A stretch of DNA of 45,429 nt from Gemmatimonadales bacterium (lineage in GTDB: Bacteria > Gemmatimonadota > Gemmatimonadetes > Palauibacterales > Palauibacteraceae): assembly GCA_009840115.1 (NCBI GenBank), contig VXOJ01000019.1, positions 1 to 45,429 on the forward strand. Direction: 5' to 3'. The notes beneath the pieces are model-generated. The model saw nothing but the letters and a program-made list of their open reading frames with translations, was not told the origin of the DNA and searched no databases. A program made the translations under genes and the position numbers. Numbering within the stretch: the first letter of the stretch is position 1; every line of letters begins with the position of its first letter. Below are positions 26,056 to 34,111 of this stretch, in pieces.

Positions 26056-28758
26056 TCAAAAGCCGTACTTCCGCCTTCTGGTCTCGAACGCGTCCCTGCC
26101 TCCTTCGAGGAGTTCTTCAACGAGTTCCTGCACCGCTCGATCATCGATCGAACCCATATGCTGGGGTTCAACACGGGCGCTGCCCCGAACCGCTTCACCT
26201 GCAGGAGTAAGGCCGAGGATCAACTCGGCGTCACCTAGTACCGGGATGTTGGCGTTGTGCGTCGAGAAGATGAACTGACGCCGACGCTTCTCCTCGCGCA
26301 TCCGGGGGACGATGCCCTCGGTGATGAATCGGTTGTCGAGGTCATCCTCCGGCTGGTCCACGATCAGTGGAGCATCCGAGTCGAGCAGCAGAAGGAGCAG
26401 TACGGCCGTCGCCTTCTGACCGGTCGAGAGTTCTTCGAGGGTTCGCCACACAGGAGACTCCCCGGAAGCGGCTGTATTCAGCCGGAGTATCGTGATAGGA
26501 GGCAGCTCAAGTTCTTCGATCCGCATCAGGGTGTCTTCCGACGCGGCCGCTAGGAGGCCCGCCGGCGCGGGCGTCATGGGATACTCCTCGCGAAGAGCCT
26601 CTTCGCCTCCCCGGCACTGCTGCACGAAGTCTGGAAGTGAGAGATCCGGCACTTCTTGCAGAATTGTGATGGCGCTCGCCAGCCGGCCGCCGACGCGCTC
26701 GCGAAGTAAGTCGACGAGAGGTCTTCGGTTCCCAGCCGCCGTGACTTCCACCTGTACACGACCATCGAGCCGCTGCCCAACGTTCCCGGCCGCTGCGGCC
26801 AAGAGCCGGAACTCGGCTGCCTTGATTTCTTCCCATTCGACCAACAAGGCGTGGCGGCGTTCCACGAGCTCCTTCTCCAGCTGTCGTAGCAACGCCTCCC
26901 GCTGCCGCAGCGGCCGGAGGTTTTCGATCTCCGTTCGGAGCCGAATGAACTCCGCTCCATCGACCGCCGACTCCTTCAACTCACGCAGAGTCTTCTCGTA
27001 GCTGGCGTTCACGTCGCGCCTGTGCGGCTCCCACCGAAACCGAATTGCGGCAATTTCCCTATCCGCCCGTTTAAGGGCCTTCTCGAAGCCGCTCGCCAGC
27101 TGCTCCAGAGTGTCGCTAAGCCGTTTGAGGATGTTGTCGCCGTCGGAGAGGATATCCTTGCTCGGGAGCTCTTCGAGCGACTTTGCGGAAAGGAATTCGC
27201 GGTGTATGGGAAGTTCCTGCCGGAGGTCTTGCAGCCGCTCGCGGAACGGCTCGACACGTTCCGAAATCGCGTTGAGGATTCGTTCTTCGCGGACAAGGAG
27301 GCTCCGGTCTCCGAGAAGCTCTTCAAGGCCCGACGCCTCGTACCGCGACAGCGTTTCCTGCAGGCCCGGAAGAGTCGCCAGACGCTCCTCCAGTTCCTCA
27401 AGCTCCGCTTGTGTTTCCAAGATCGAACGCCGGGTCTTCTTCAGATTTCGCCGTATCTCGGCTTTCCGCGCCACCAGAGACGAATCGGTCTTAACGAACC
27501 GCGACAGGAGACGGGTGAGCTTCTGCCGACTCCTGGTGAGTTCGGCAATCTCATGCTGACCGTACACCTCGATGCGAGGAAGGATGTCTTCCGGCGACAG
27601 ATTCGAAATCTCGTTGGTCACCGTCCTCACGACGGGGGGATTTGGAACCGTGCGCTCTATTCGGTACTCGCCGCTGAAGGGATGAGCCGAGCGAACGCTG
27701 AGCGAAATCTTCGTCCCGCCTCGGAGCACGTGCTGTACGATTCCCTGATGCGCCTTCCGTGCCTCGTCACCCAACGGGTCCAGCCCCAAGACGTACCGCA
27801 AGCTCTCGACCACGGTGGATTTGCCGGCCCCTCGTCCTCCGACGAGAACGTTGAGGTTAGGGTTCAACGGCAGTCGTACGCCATCGAGGAACCCCGAGTC
27901 CCAGCTGAGATCTTGTAGCACGGCGTGATCGTCGGATACTGGCGCGCCACCCTCGGGAGACAGACGAACTCGTGAGTCCGGGTCGAGGAACGCCTGTCTC
28001 AGCCCTTCAATTCCTACCGTGGACATCTTGATGAAGCACGTAGTGGACGGCTGGTCCAGATCCTCTGGCTTCGCAACGTCGTGCGCGTTGACCGCTGCCA
28101 CGGCGAGACGTTCTCCTGCAGGATGCGGGCGTCCGTAGTCGGGGTTCTCGTTGGTGATGATGGACTGGTAGCTAGGGTGCAGGCCGTCTACCAGCGCGGG
28201 AATCTGGATCGCAGTGAGATCCTCGCTTTGCCACGCTCGGATCCTTGCCTGCCCCTGTAACACCCTCAACAACCCGTTATCGCTGGTTACATGCGCAGCG
28301 ATCGTGATTCCACCCTGGCGTCGGACCGTACCGAGGATATCCTGAAAAGGTTGGTTGGACAGGCTCGACGAAGAGCCGGGTTCGTGAATACCAAACTCGC
28401 CGAGGAAACGCTCCAACCGGCTCTTGTCCGTGTTGGACTCGTAGATGCAGAGCACGTGGATTCCCTCGGACGACGTGAGTTCAAAGCCGGGAAACACCGT
28501 AATTCCCCGCCCGGCGGCGGCCTCTTGGAAGTGGGATACGCCGCCCACGTCGTTGTGATCTGTGATGGCCAAGACGGATACGTTGAGTTCGGCCGCCTTC
28601 GACACAATGGCTTCGGCGTGCGCGCGCCCGTTGTCGCCGGCTTTTTGGCCGCGAAACTTCTTCGCGTACGCAAGCGGGTTCACCTGAAGCGCGCACCGGT
28701 GGAACACTGCGCCAGCCGGCGTGGACGGCCTAGTGTTTTTCTCGCTGCTGGCTGTCAC
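26056..28758 (-). CDS. PHP domain fused to SMC/Rad50-like ABC ATPase (TrlF-type)
   Basis: 900 residues from GTG 28758. Residues ~15-230 form a PHP phosphoesterase domain: FHRCALQVNP (His20; the usual second His of motif I is not in place), ITDHND (Asp67, His68), GFELTSSEGIH (Glu93, His101), AAHVTSD (His156) and NAHD (His226, Asp227). Residues ~285-900 are an SMC-like ATPase: Walker A GGRGAGKST (307-315), Q-loop region YGQHEIAEL, long coiled coil (~420-660), signature LSTGQ (777-781), Walker B LIVDQPEDDLDN (798-809) and H-loop FSTHNANIPV. From memory, databases label such fusions TrlF-family. Predicted role: ATP-gated phosphoesterase or nuclease acting on nucleic acid or nucleotides, possibly phage defence. 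It leads a three-gene unit. Confidence 0.9.
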   Translation of the reverse strand: MTASSEKNTRPSTPAGAVFHRCALQVNPLAYAKKFRGQKAGDNGRAHAEAIVSKAAELNVSVLAITDHNDVGGVSHFQEAAAGRGITVFPGFELTSSEGIHVLCIYESNTDKSRLERFLGEFGIHEPGSSSSLSNQPFQDILGTVRRQGGITIAAHVTSDNGLLRVLQGQARIRAWQSEDLTAIQIPALVDGLHPSYQSIITNENPDYGRPHPAGERLAVAAVNAHDVAKPEDLDQPSTTCFIKMSTVGIEGLRQAFLDPDSRVRLSPEGGAPVSDDHAVLQDLSWDSGFLDGVRLPLNPNLNVLVGGRGAGKSTVVESLRYVLGLDPLGDEARKAHQGIVQHVLRGGTKISLSVRSAHPFSGEYRIERTVPNPPVVRTVTNEISNLSPEDILPRIEVYGQHEIAELTRSRQKLTRLLSRFVKTDSSLVARKAEIRRNLKKTRRSILETQAELEELEERLATLPGLQETLSRYEASGLEELLGDRSLLVREERILNAISERVEPFRERLQDLRQELPIHREFLSAKSLEELPSKDILSDGDNILKRLSDTLEQLASGFEKALKRADREIAAIRFRWEPHRRDVNASYEKTLRELKESAVDGAEFIRLRTEIENLRPLRQREALLRQLEKELVERRHALLVEWEEIKAAEFRLLAAAAGNVGQRLDGRVQVEVTAAGNRRPLVDLLRERVGGRLASAITILQEVPDLSLPDFVQQCRGGEEALREEYPMTPAPAGLLAAASEDTLMRIEELELPPITILRLNTAASGESPVWRTLEELSTGQKATAVLLLLLLDSDAPLIVDQPEDDLDNRFITEGIVPRMREEKRRRQFIFSTHNANIPVLGDAELILGLTPAGEAVRGSARVEPQHMGSIDDRAVQELVEELLEGGRDAFETRRRKYGF

Positions 28759-29267
28759 GCTATTCCCCCCTGCCCGTTCCTCGTGTGTTCCAACTCCCCT
28801 TGGCGGCTGGCGACGTCCCGAGATCGCCGAGAGGACACTCTACCACGTCCACATCTCCGTGGGCGAATCCCCCGACAACGTACGCCGGGTGCGGGCGGCA
28901 GTGCAGACGCATTGCCACACCCACCCATCACGATCCCGCGATTGCTCATGGATGCGGGTCCTCAGATCGCTCAGGGCGTTTCGATGCTGACCCACGAGGC
29001 GCTGCCGTCGCCCGCTCGGGGGCGTACCATTTGGGCAGATTGATCACGTGGGATCGGAGGCACTACCCTGTCGCGAAGCAACCCCGAACCGTACTCCCGC
29101 CGATCCTTGGGTCGGCCAAACGCTGCCGTCGGGGCCGCGGCGCCCGACGACCCTCAAGCACCTGTCAAAGCGGCCACCCTCCATGAACTACTTTCCCAGT
29201 CTCCTCTAAACTGCATCGACTTCGAGGAAAGGGGAGTGCGGAGTCCGGTGCGCGAGGCTTGGAAGCC
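28759..29267. other. Non-coding or decayed stretch upstream of the PHP-SMC gene
   Basis: About 0.5 kb between the divergent PHP-SMC and antitoxin genes. It must contain both promoters, but no convincing -35/-10 pair was found. Frames here are open by GC bias only. One plus-strand fragment near 29030-29100 reads GRLITWDRRHYPVAKQ, similar to the end of VapC-type PIN toxins (DRRHF-like), which suggests a decayed toxin gene. No repeats or RNA genes were recognised. Confidence 0.4.
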
Positions 29268-29561
29268 ATGAGATCCGTCGACATCGCAGCCTTGAAGTGC
29301 AGGCTCATGGAACACCTTCGGTTCATAGCGGATGGCGAGACGGTCCTCGTCACGGACCGTGACCGGATCATCGCCGAGATTCGCCCTCCACGGACAACCA
29401 GGAGTCCTTTCCTAGCCGACGCGATGCTCGCCGACGCCGTGCGGAGGGGCTGGATCACGCCGGCTCTCTCGCCGGGCACCGAACCCCCTCGGGGCGGCCC
29501 AGCGGCTGGGAAGCTCTCCGAGTTGCTAAGCGAACTAGAATGCGACAGGAGCGACCGGTGA
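29268..29561 (+). CDS. Phd/YefM-type antitoxin (prevent-host-death family)
   Basis: 97 residues from ATG 29268 (an in-frame TTG at 29259 is possible). The N-terminal half is the classic Phd DNA-binding fold: MRSVDIAALKCRLMEHLRFI, then DGETVLVTDRDRIIAEIRPP. The tail is disordered-looking, with ADAMLADAVRRGWITPAL and ELLSELECDRSDR, the toxin-neutralising part in related antitoxins. Its TGA overlaps a GTG (29558) in the layout typical for a PIN-domain toxin, but the toxin frame downstream appears broken. The antitoxin would normally repress its own promoter and neutralise the toxin; alone it may be an orphan or an anti-addiction remnant. Confidence 0.82.
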   Translation: MRSVDIAALKCRLMEHLRFIADGETVLVTDRDRIIAEIRPPRTTRSPFLADAMLADAVRRGWITPALSPGTEPPRGGPAAGKLSELLSELECDRSDR

Positions 29562-29827
29562 TCCCACGTCGACGCTGCAGTTCGGAGATGGGGGCCGGAT
29601 TCTTGCCGTGGTTGGTGTGGACCGCCGCTGGTACGCTGGCCCTCGCCGGGCAGGAGGTCGATCCGGCGGCGTACGAGCACTTGGTCGAGCCTCGCATCGT
29701 GGAGCGGGCGGACGAACGGTTGCTTCAGGTGCGGGCCGTCGGCGATCCGAACGAGATCGGTAGTGCGGCGTTCGGGCTTCTCTTCCAGCTCTACTCTCGA
29801 GCGGGGCGGCAACCGGTTTCTCGTCAG
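29558..29827 (+). pseudogene. Degenerate PIN-domain (VapC-like) toxin
   Basis: Begins at GTG 29558, overlapping the antitoxin stop as GTGA, exactly where the toxin of a Phd-PIN pair belongs. Recognisable pieces are spread over three frames. HVDAAVR, like the PIN start YVDASV, is in one frame and FGDGGRIL in a second. PWLVWTAA and EVDPAAYEHLVEPRIVERAD are in the GTG frame. The expected C-terminal acidic motif and LDALHLATA-like block are missing. This fits a PIN gene disrupted by frameshifts and deletion. The call rests on similarity by eye and needs a protein search. Confidence 0.42.
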
Positions 29828-29861
29828 AAAAAAAGGGCCGGCCCGCGAGGGCCGACCCTTT
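29828..29861 (-). terminator. Intrinsic terminator, usable in both directions
   Basis: AAAGGGCCGGCCC (29832-29844) and GGGCCGACCCTTT (29849-29861) form a 13-bp stem with one mismatch and a GCGA loop. Seven A residues at 29828-29834 on the plus strand give a T-run after the stem on the minus strand, so it should end transcripts of the acyltransferase gene (stop at 29963). In the other direction the T-rich TTTCATTTATCC follows, which may end the antitoxin/toxin transcript. Confidence 0.88.
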
Positions 29862-29962
29862 CATTTATCCCATTTTTCCCACCGTGCCCGCAGAAACGAT
29901 GGGGTCCATTTAGTGAGCGCCAGCATAGCCGATGCTGTTCGCATCGTCAACGACGCCTGCGG

Positions 29963-31333
29963 TCACTCTCCATGCTTCGGTGTGCGCTCCTGCCGTTCCT
30001 CCATCCACTGCTCTTCCAGTTGCCGGAAGGTCTCGGTGAGTTCCGAGCGTAGCTCGGCGAAGTGCTCGCGGAGATCGGGGCGGCCCCGCAGCCGCAGGAA
30101 GAGGGCGGTGTCCTCGCGGACCTCGTGGGCGAGTTCGACCCACCGCACGGCCACGAAGCCGGATACGGGAGCCAGGACGGCCGCCATCGCGGCGACCGTC
30201 ACGCCCCCCGCGACGTAGCCCAGCGCGAGCCACAACATCCAGGCCGCGAACGTTCCGCCCAGCAGCGTCGCCAGCTTGACCGTCGCCGTGACCTCGAGCT
30301 GCGGGTTCACGCGCCGGACGACGAAGCCGGGGAGCCGGGTCACGGGAGCCCAGAGCAGGGATCCGGCAACCGCGAAGGGAAGGCCCAGTGCCAGGAGCGT
30401 TCCGCGCGCGAGGACGTACTTTGCGACGGGGAGGAAGCGGTAGCGGCGGGGCACGTCCCCTTCCCCGGCGTGGAGCTCAGCGCTGAGCTTCGCGTATCGC
30501 TCCACCTTCTCGATCAGGCGGCGGTGTGCCTCCGGGTGCGCCCCGCGGATCCACTCCAGTCCGCGCGCAAAGCGCTGCAGGCGGGGGAAGCGCGTACCCA
30601 GCCGTTCCCGGGCCCGCCACGGAACCCACCGCAATTCGCGCACGTAGAGCTGCTCCGCCACCTCCACGAGAATCCGGTCGCGGGGGCGGCCGAAGTTCAG
30701 CGTCTGGCGGCGGATCCCCTGCTCGATCCGCTCGGTGAGCCTGCGCCCCGCGGCGACGGGATCCTCCCGGAACGCCCGCTTCAGATCCGCGCACCCGAAC
30801 GCCCTGCCGAAGCGCACGGCAACCTCGGTTCTGGCCAACTCCTTGGCCGCGTAGGTGATCCCCACGGGAACGATGGAGAGCCCGAGCGCCCAGTCGGCGG
30901 CCTCCTCCGCCTGCAGCGCGATCCGGGCGGTGCCCGTGCGGAACTCCACCAGGTGCGGCTCGGAGTGACTCCTGCCCTCGGGATAGATCTGGATGGCGCC
31001 GCCGCCGTGGAGCGTGTCGACCGCGGACCGGAACATCCGCTCGTTGCGGTGCGTCGCCTCGGGATCGTCCTCCCTCCGGTAGACCGGTATGCCGCCCAGC
31101 GCACGCAGCACCGGACCCAGAAGGAGCCGGTCGAATAGCGGCGCGCGACCCAGCGGCCGCGTGATCCGCCCGCCGCAGCGGAAGATCAGCAGCGCGTCGA
31201 CAAGGCTGTTGGGATGGTTGGCCGCCACGATCAGCGGACCCTCGGGGAGCGGCGGCCCGTGCCGGTCGACGCGATAGAAGAGCGCGGCCGCGGTTCCGGT
31301 GATGCCGGCGATCAGCCTCGGGATCCGATCCAA
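29963..31333 (-). CDS. PlsC-like phospholipid/glycerolipid acyltransferase with C-terminal membrane domain
   Basis: 456 residues. The acyltransferase domain (~1-230) has motif I NHPNSLVD (39-46), GGIPVYRRED and the YPEGRSHSEP block that corresponds to FPEGTRS. The motif I spacing is HX5D rather than the common HX4D, as in the Gpt2/Sct1-like branch. Two to four membrane helices follow at ~305-400 (YVLARGTLLALGLPFAVAGS, then TLLGGTFAAWMLWLALGYVA), then a charged helical tail. It likely acylates glycerol-3-phosphate or lysophosphatidate at the cytoplasmic membrane; the acceptor is not certain. It ends 102 nt before a strong intrinsic terminator. A small gene lies 28 nt upstream on the same strand. 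Confidence 0.87.
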   Translation of the reverse strand: MDRIPRLIAGITGTAAALFYRVDRHGPPLPEGPLIVAANHPNSLVDALLIFRCGGRITRPLGRAPLFDRLLLGPVLRALGGIPVYRREDDPEATHRNERMFRSAVDTLHGGGAIQIYPEGRSHSEPHLVEFRTGTARIALQAEEAADWALGLSIVPVGITYAAKELARTEVAVRFGRAFGCADLKRAFREDPVAAGRRLTERIEQGIRRQTLNFGRPRDRILVEVAEQLYVRELRWVPWRARERLGTRFPRLQRFARGLEWIRGAHPEAHRRLIEKVERYAKLSAELHAGEGDVPRRYRFLPVAKYVLARGTLLALGLPFAVAGSLLWAPVTRLPGFVVRRVNPQLEVTATVKLATLLGGTFAAWMLWLALGYVAGGVTVAAMAAVLAPVSGFVAVRWVELAHEVREDTALFLRLRGRPDLREHFAELRSELTETFRQLEEQWMEERQERTPKHGE

Positions 31334-31361
31334 CTGTTCGCCTCCACCCGCGGTCGCGGTC

Positions 31362-31643
31362 TCAGCGGCCTGCCTTCCGGAGATAGCGTCGGCCCAGGCG
31401 GGCCATGCGCTCGTCCCCGAGTCCCTCCGCTTCCCGAATCAGATCCTCGATGTGCGGGATCAGGACGGGGTCGCCCCAGGCGTAGCCGGTCGCGGTCTCG
31501 GCGCTGTGCGTGTTGCCGATGTGGGCGCCTTCGAGGAGGGCCCGCGCCGCAGCCGCATCGAAGCGCGGCGATTCGCGCGGCGGGAGCGCGTAGCGCGGCT
31601 CGGGTTCGTGAGTCGCGTCCTCGTTGACGAAGGCTCTGGACAT
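31362..31643 (-). CDS. Small hypothetical protein
   Basis: 93 residues from ATG 31643 (the frame is open to 31682). Not securely recognised. The N-terminus MSRAFVNED followed by a Pro/Glu/Arg-rich linker (HEPEPRYALPPRESP) recalls the leader of some GreA/GreB-family proteins. The rest is helical (AAAARALLEGAHIGNT, IEDLIREAEGLGDERMARLG). The similarity is weak and may be only to the leader. It is 28 nt upstream of the acyltransferase gene and 68 nt after the radical SAM gene on the same strand. Confidence 0.6.
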   Translation of the reverse strand: MSRAFVNEDATHEPEPRYALPPRESPRFDAAAARALLEGAHIGNTHSAETATGYAWGDPVLIPHIEDLIREAEGLGDERMARLGRRYLRKAGR

Positions 31644-31710
31644 CGTGACGTGGCTGGCTTCGAGGCTCCGACCCCGGATCAACCTCCCCGGCCGCCGGAC
31701 CGTCCCTCGA

Positions 31711-33279
31711 CTAGTGGACGATCGCGCCGGCCCTCGCCTGCACCGGGGCCGCGCCGCCCGTGCTCTTGATGTAGGCGTAGGGGTCGTGCTCGATCGCTCC
31801 CTCCGGAAGGAACTCCCACAGCGGCCCGAGATCGTGCTTCACCCGGTCGATGTAGAACTGCGGCAGCTCCTGCGTCTCTCCCTCGAAGTAGTCCCGGAAC
31901 TTCCGGTCCGTCTTGAGCTTGTCGCGCACGGTCGTGTAGTACGCGATCCTCCCGTTCCCCTCCGACGAGAGGGCGCGCACGGCGTTCAGGAGCCGTGGGA
32001 TGCCGCCGCGGTTGGCCCTGAGCCGACGCCAGACCGCCCGCTTCGAGAAGCTGTACTGCGTGAGGTCGATGACGTGGTCGTAGAACTCGATCCACTCGTA
32101 GTTCTTCGGCTTCAGGTTCATCGCGTGATTGTTGTTGAGGAAGTGGAACGGGAAGCCGAGCACCCGCCCTTCCTGCTGGTATTCGAGATTGAGCGGCGCC
32201 GCTTCCCCGAACGACGTCAGCAGGGAGTAGCCGGGGAAGGCGGCGGGCGAGGCGTCGAGGAACCTCTTCGTGAGCTCGAAGGGCTCCGGGCCTTCGTCGC
32301 AATCGAGACCCATCACGAAGTTGGTCTGCAGATAGGGAATGTAGCTCGTGATGAGGTTGGAATGGTCCGACACCTGGCGGACCTTCTCGATTCCGTGACG
32401 GTTCCGGGACTTCGACTTGTTCCCCAGCATGTACCACGACTCGACGCCGGGGAGGATCGCTCGGAACCCCGCGTTCGCGAGTCGCTTGAGCCGCGGCTCG
32501 CCCAGGAGGGAGAGGCTGCTCTCCGCGATGAACTCGATCGTGCCGGGAGGGACGGCCTCTTCGATCGCCCCCAGCACGTCGTCGAACCGGACCCCGAAGT
32601 TGGGGTCGTGCCAGCCGACGATCGGCCGCTTCATCTTCTTCGCGAGGAAGCGGAGATCGTCCCGCATCTCGTCGAAGTCGAGCGGCTGGTAGGGGATGAC
32701 GGAATCGATGCAGAAGCTGCATGTGTACGGGCACCCGAGGCTGCCAAGCATCGGAACGATCTTGAACAGCGGCGCCTTCTGGAGCGTCGGCTCGATGAAC
32801 TTCCAGCGCGCGCGCACGCCGGGCAGCGACACCGGCTGCGTCTCGGCGGTCACGTGGCGGCCGAGGGGCCGCTGCGGCTGGCAGTCGTCCAGGACGCCGT
32901 TGAGCACCGCCTTGTCCGTGAATCCGAACACGTAGTCGAAGTACTTCTGCGCGTCCTGGGGATAGCAGCGCGCGTGCGGGCCGCCGATACACGTGACGGC
33001 GCCCCGCTGGCGGAACATCTCGCTGATCGCGTAGGCGAGTTGGGCTCCCTGGGAAAACGCGCTCACGAAAAGCAGATCGATATCCTGCGGGAGTTCCTCG
33101 ACGAGGTCCTCGAAGCCGGTGTAGCAGACGAGGCTCACATCGTGCCCGGCTTCCTCGCACCACGCGCCGAGAACCTGCGGCATGATGCTCGCGAGATTCG
33201 CGTGCATCACCTTGGCGTACAGGGCCTTCGTGGGTCCCTTCGACACGAGGTCCACGATACCTACGCGGAGCTTGCGCAA
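31711..33279 (-). CDS. Radical SAM protein with N-terminal B12-binding-like domain
   Basis: 522 residues from TTG 33279, chosen because GAGAGG lies 8 nt upstream and the Rossmann-type domain starts there (LRKLRVGIVDLV); upstream residues do not look coding. Residues ~1-140 resemble a cobalamin-binding fold: LPQDIDLLFVSAFSQGAQLA and VTCIGGPHARCYPQDA. The radical SAM core has CPYTCSFC with Cys183, Cys187 and Cys190 as [4Fe-4S] ligands, then IVGWHDPNFGVRF and AESSLSLLGEPRLKRLANAG. The C-terminal ~150 residues are an extra domain with many aromatic and charged residues. Likely a B12-dependent methyltransferase or cyclase-type enzyme; no adjacent biosynthetic genes reveal the substrate. A rare start codon is used. 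Confidence 0.88.
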   Translation of the reverse strand: MRKLRVGIVDLVSKGPTKALYAKVMHANLASIMPQVLGAWCEEAGHDVSLVCYTGFEDLVEELPQDIDLLFVSAFSQGAQLAYAISEMFRQRGAVTCIGGPHARCYPQDAQKYFDYVFGFTDKAVLNGVLDDCQPQRPLGRHVTAETQPVSLPGVRARWKFIEPTLQKAPLFKIVPMLGSLGCPYTCSFCIDSVIPYQPLDFDEMRDDLRFLAKKMKRPIVGWHDPNFGVRFDDVLGAIEEAVPPGTIEFIAESSLSLLGEPRLKRLANAGFRAILPGVESWYMLGNKSKSRNRHGIEKVRQVSDHSNLITSYIPYLQTNFVMGLDCDEGPEPFELTKRFLDASPAAFPGYSLLTSFGEAAPLNLEYQQEGRVLGFPFHFLNNNHAMNLKPKNYEWIEFYDHVIDLTQYSFSKRAVWRRLRANRGGIPRLLNAVRALSSEGNGRIAYYTTVRDKLKTDRKFRDYFEGETQELPQFYIDRVKHDLGPLWEFLPEGAIEHDPYAYIKSTGGAAPVQARAGAIVH

Positions 33280-33387
33280 CGGCGATCCTCTCGGAATGGG
33301 TGCACGCGTAGCCTGGGTCGAGCGCGCAGCGGAATCGAGCAACCTAGGTGCGGGCCACGCCCGGCGGCAATCGGCCGGCAGGGACGG

Positions 33388-33966
33388 CTACGGGCACGCC
33401 TCGGCGTTGACGCGCGCGTACTCGCGCACGAATTCGTCCAGCATGCTGGCGACCAGACTCGTGACGGGGCCCCCGTCGCGTCCGAGATAAAAGCCGATTC
33501 CCTGCTGCGGAGTCTCCCACGTCGGGGCCCAGTTCAACCACTCCGGCGCGGCGCCGGGGGAGTCCCCGGAGCCGCGCCCGGCTTCGCCCATCCGGGGATC
33601 GCTCTGGCGGTCGTAAAGGAGCTTCAGGAGGCGCAGGCGGATGACGTAGACCGTCACCACGGCGGTTGCGGAGAGCCTCTGGGCACTGACGAATACGGAC
33701 AACTGGAGGGTGGACGCGCCGGGCCGGCCGGCGGGGGCGTCGATCCCGGCCGCCTGAAGCCGGCTCGTCGCCATGCCCTCCACGGCCGGCGTCGTGATGT
33801 CGGCCGGTCCGCCCGTGTTGGTGACGAAAACCTCCACCGGAACGGGGCTGCAGGCCGCAAACAGGGCGAACCGGTCTCTGCTCGAGACGGATCCCTGGGC
33901 CGCCACGGCGACAGGCGCGAGGAGCCCGAAGACGAGCGCCGCGATGATCGGCCGTGCCGCGTTCAC
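33388..33966 (-). CDS. Exported hypothetical protein
   Basis: 192 residues if translation starts at the GTG at 33966, the only start before a clear signal peptide (ARPIIAALVFGLLAPVAVAA). The ribosome-binding site is poor; AAGGAG lies ~19 nt upstream. The mature part has VEVFVTNTGGPADITTPAVE, a long beta segment and ATWETPQQGIGFYLGRDG-like text, ending in a helical FVREYARVNAEACP tail. Not recognised. It may be a periplasmic protein of DUF type common in this phylum. It is 108 nt upstream of the radical SAM gene, on the same strand. Confidence 0.65.
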   Translation of the reverse strand: MNAARPIIAALVFGLLAPVAVAAQGSVSSRDRFALFAACSPVPVEVFVTNTGGPADITTPAVEGMATSRLQAAGIDAPAGRPGASTLQLSVFVSAQRLSATAVVTVYVIRLRLLKLLYDRQSDPRMGEAGRGSGDSPGAAPEWLNWAPTWETPQQGIGFYLGRDGGPVTSLVASMLDEFVREYARVNAEACP

Positions 33967-34111
33967 GAACGTTTCAGAAACGGGGAACTCCTTGCCCGAC
34001 GAGTCGTCGATCGTGTACGAATGGGACAACCTGATCCCGTCCCATCGTCTCGCGCCAGATTCCACGCCGGATACGGCGCCAGACTTCGCCTGAATTCCGA
34101 GGAGAAGCCGG

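Noticed and set aside
28785..29186. Open frame of 133 residues upstream of the antitoxin
   Set aside because: No ribosome-binding site, low-complexity Pro/Arg/Ser composition; only a short PIN-like stretch stands out, so it is treated as decay.
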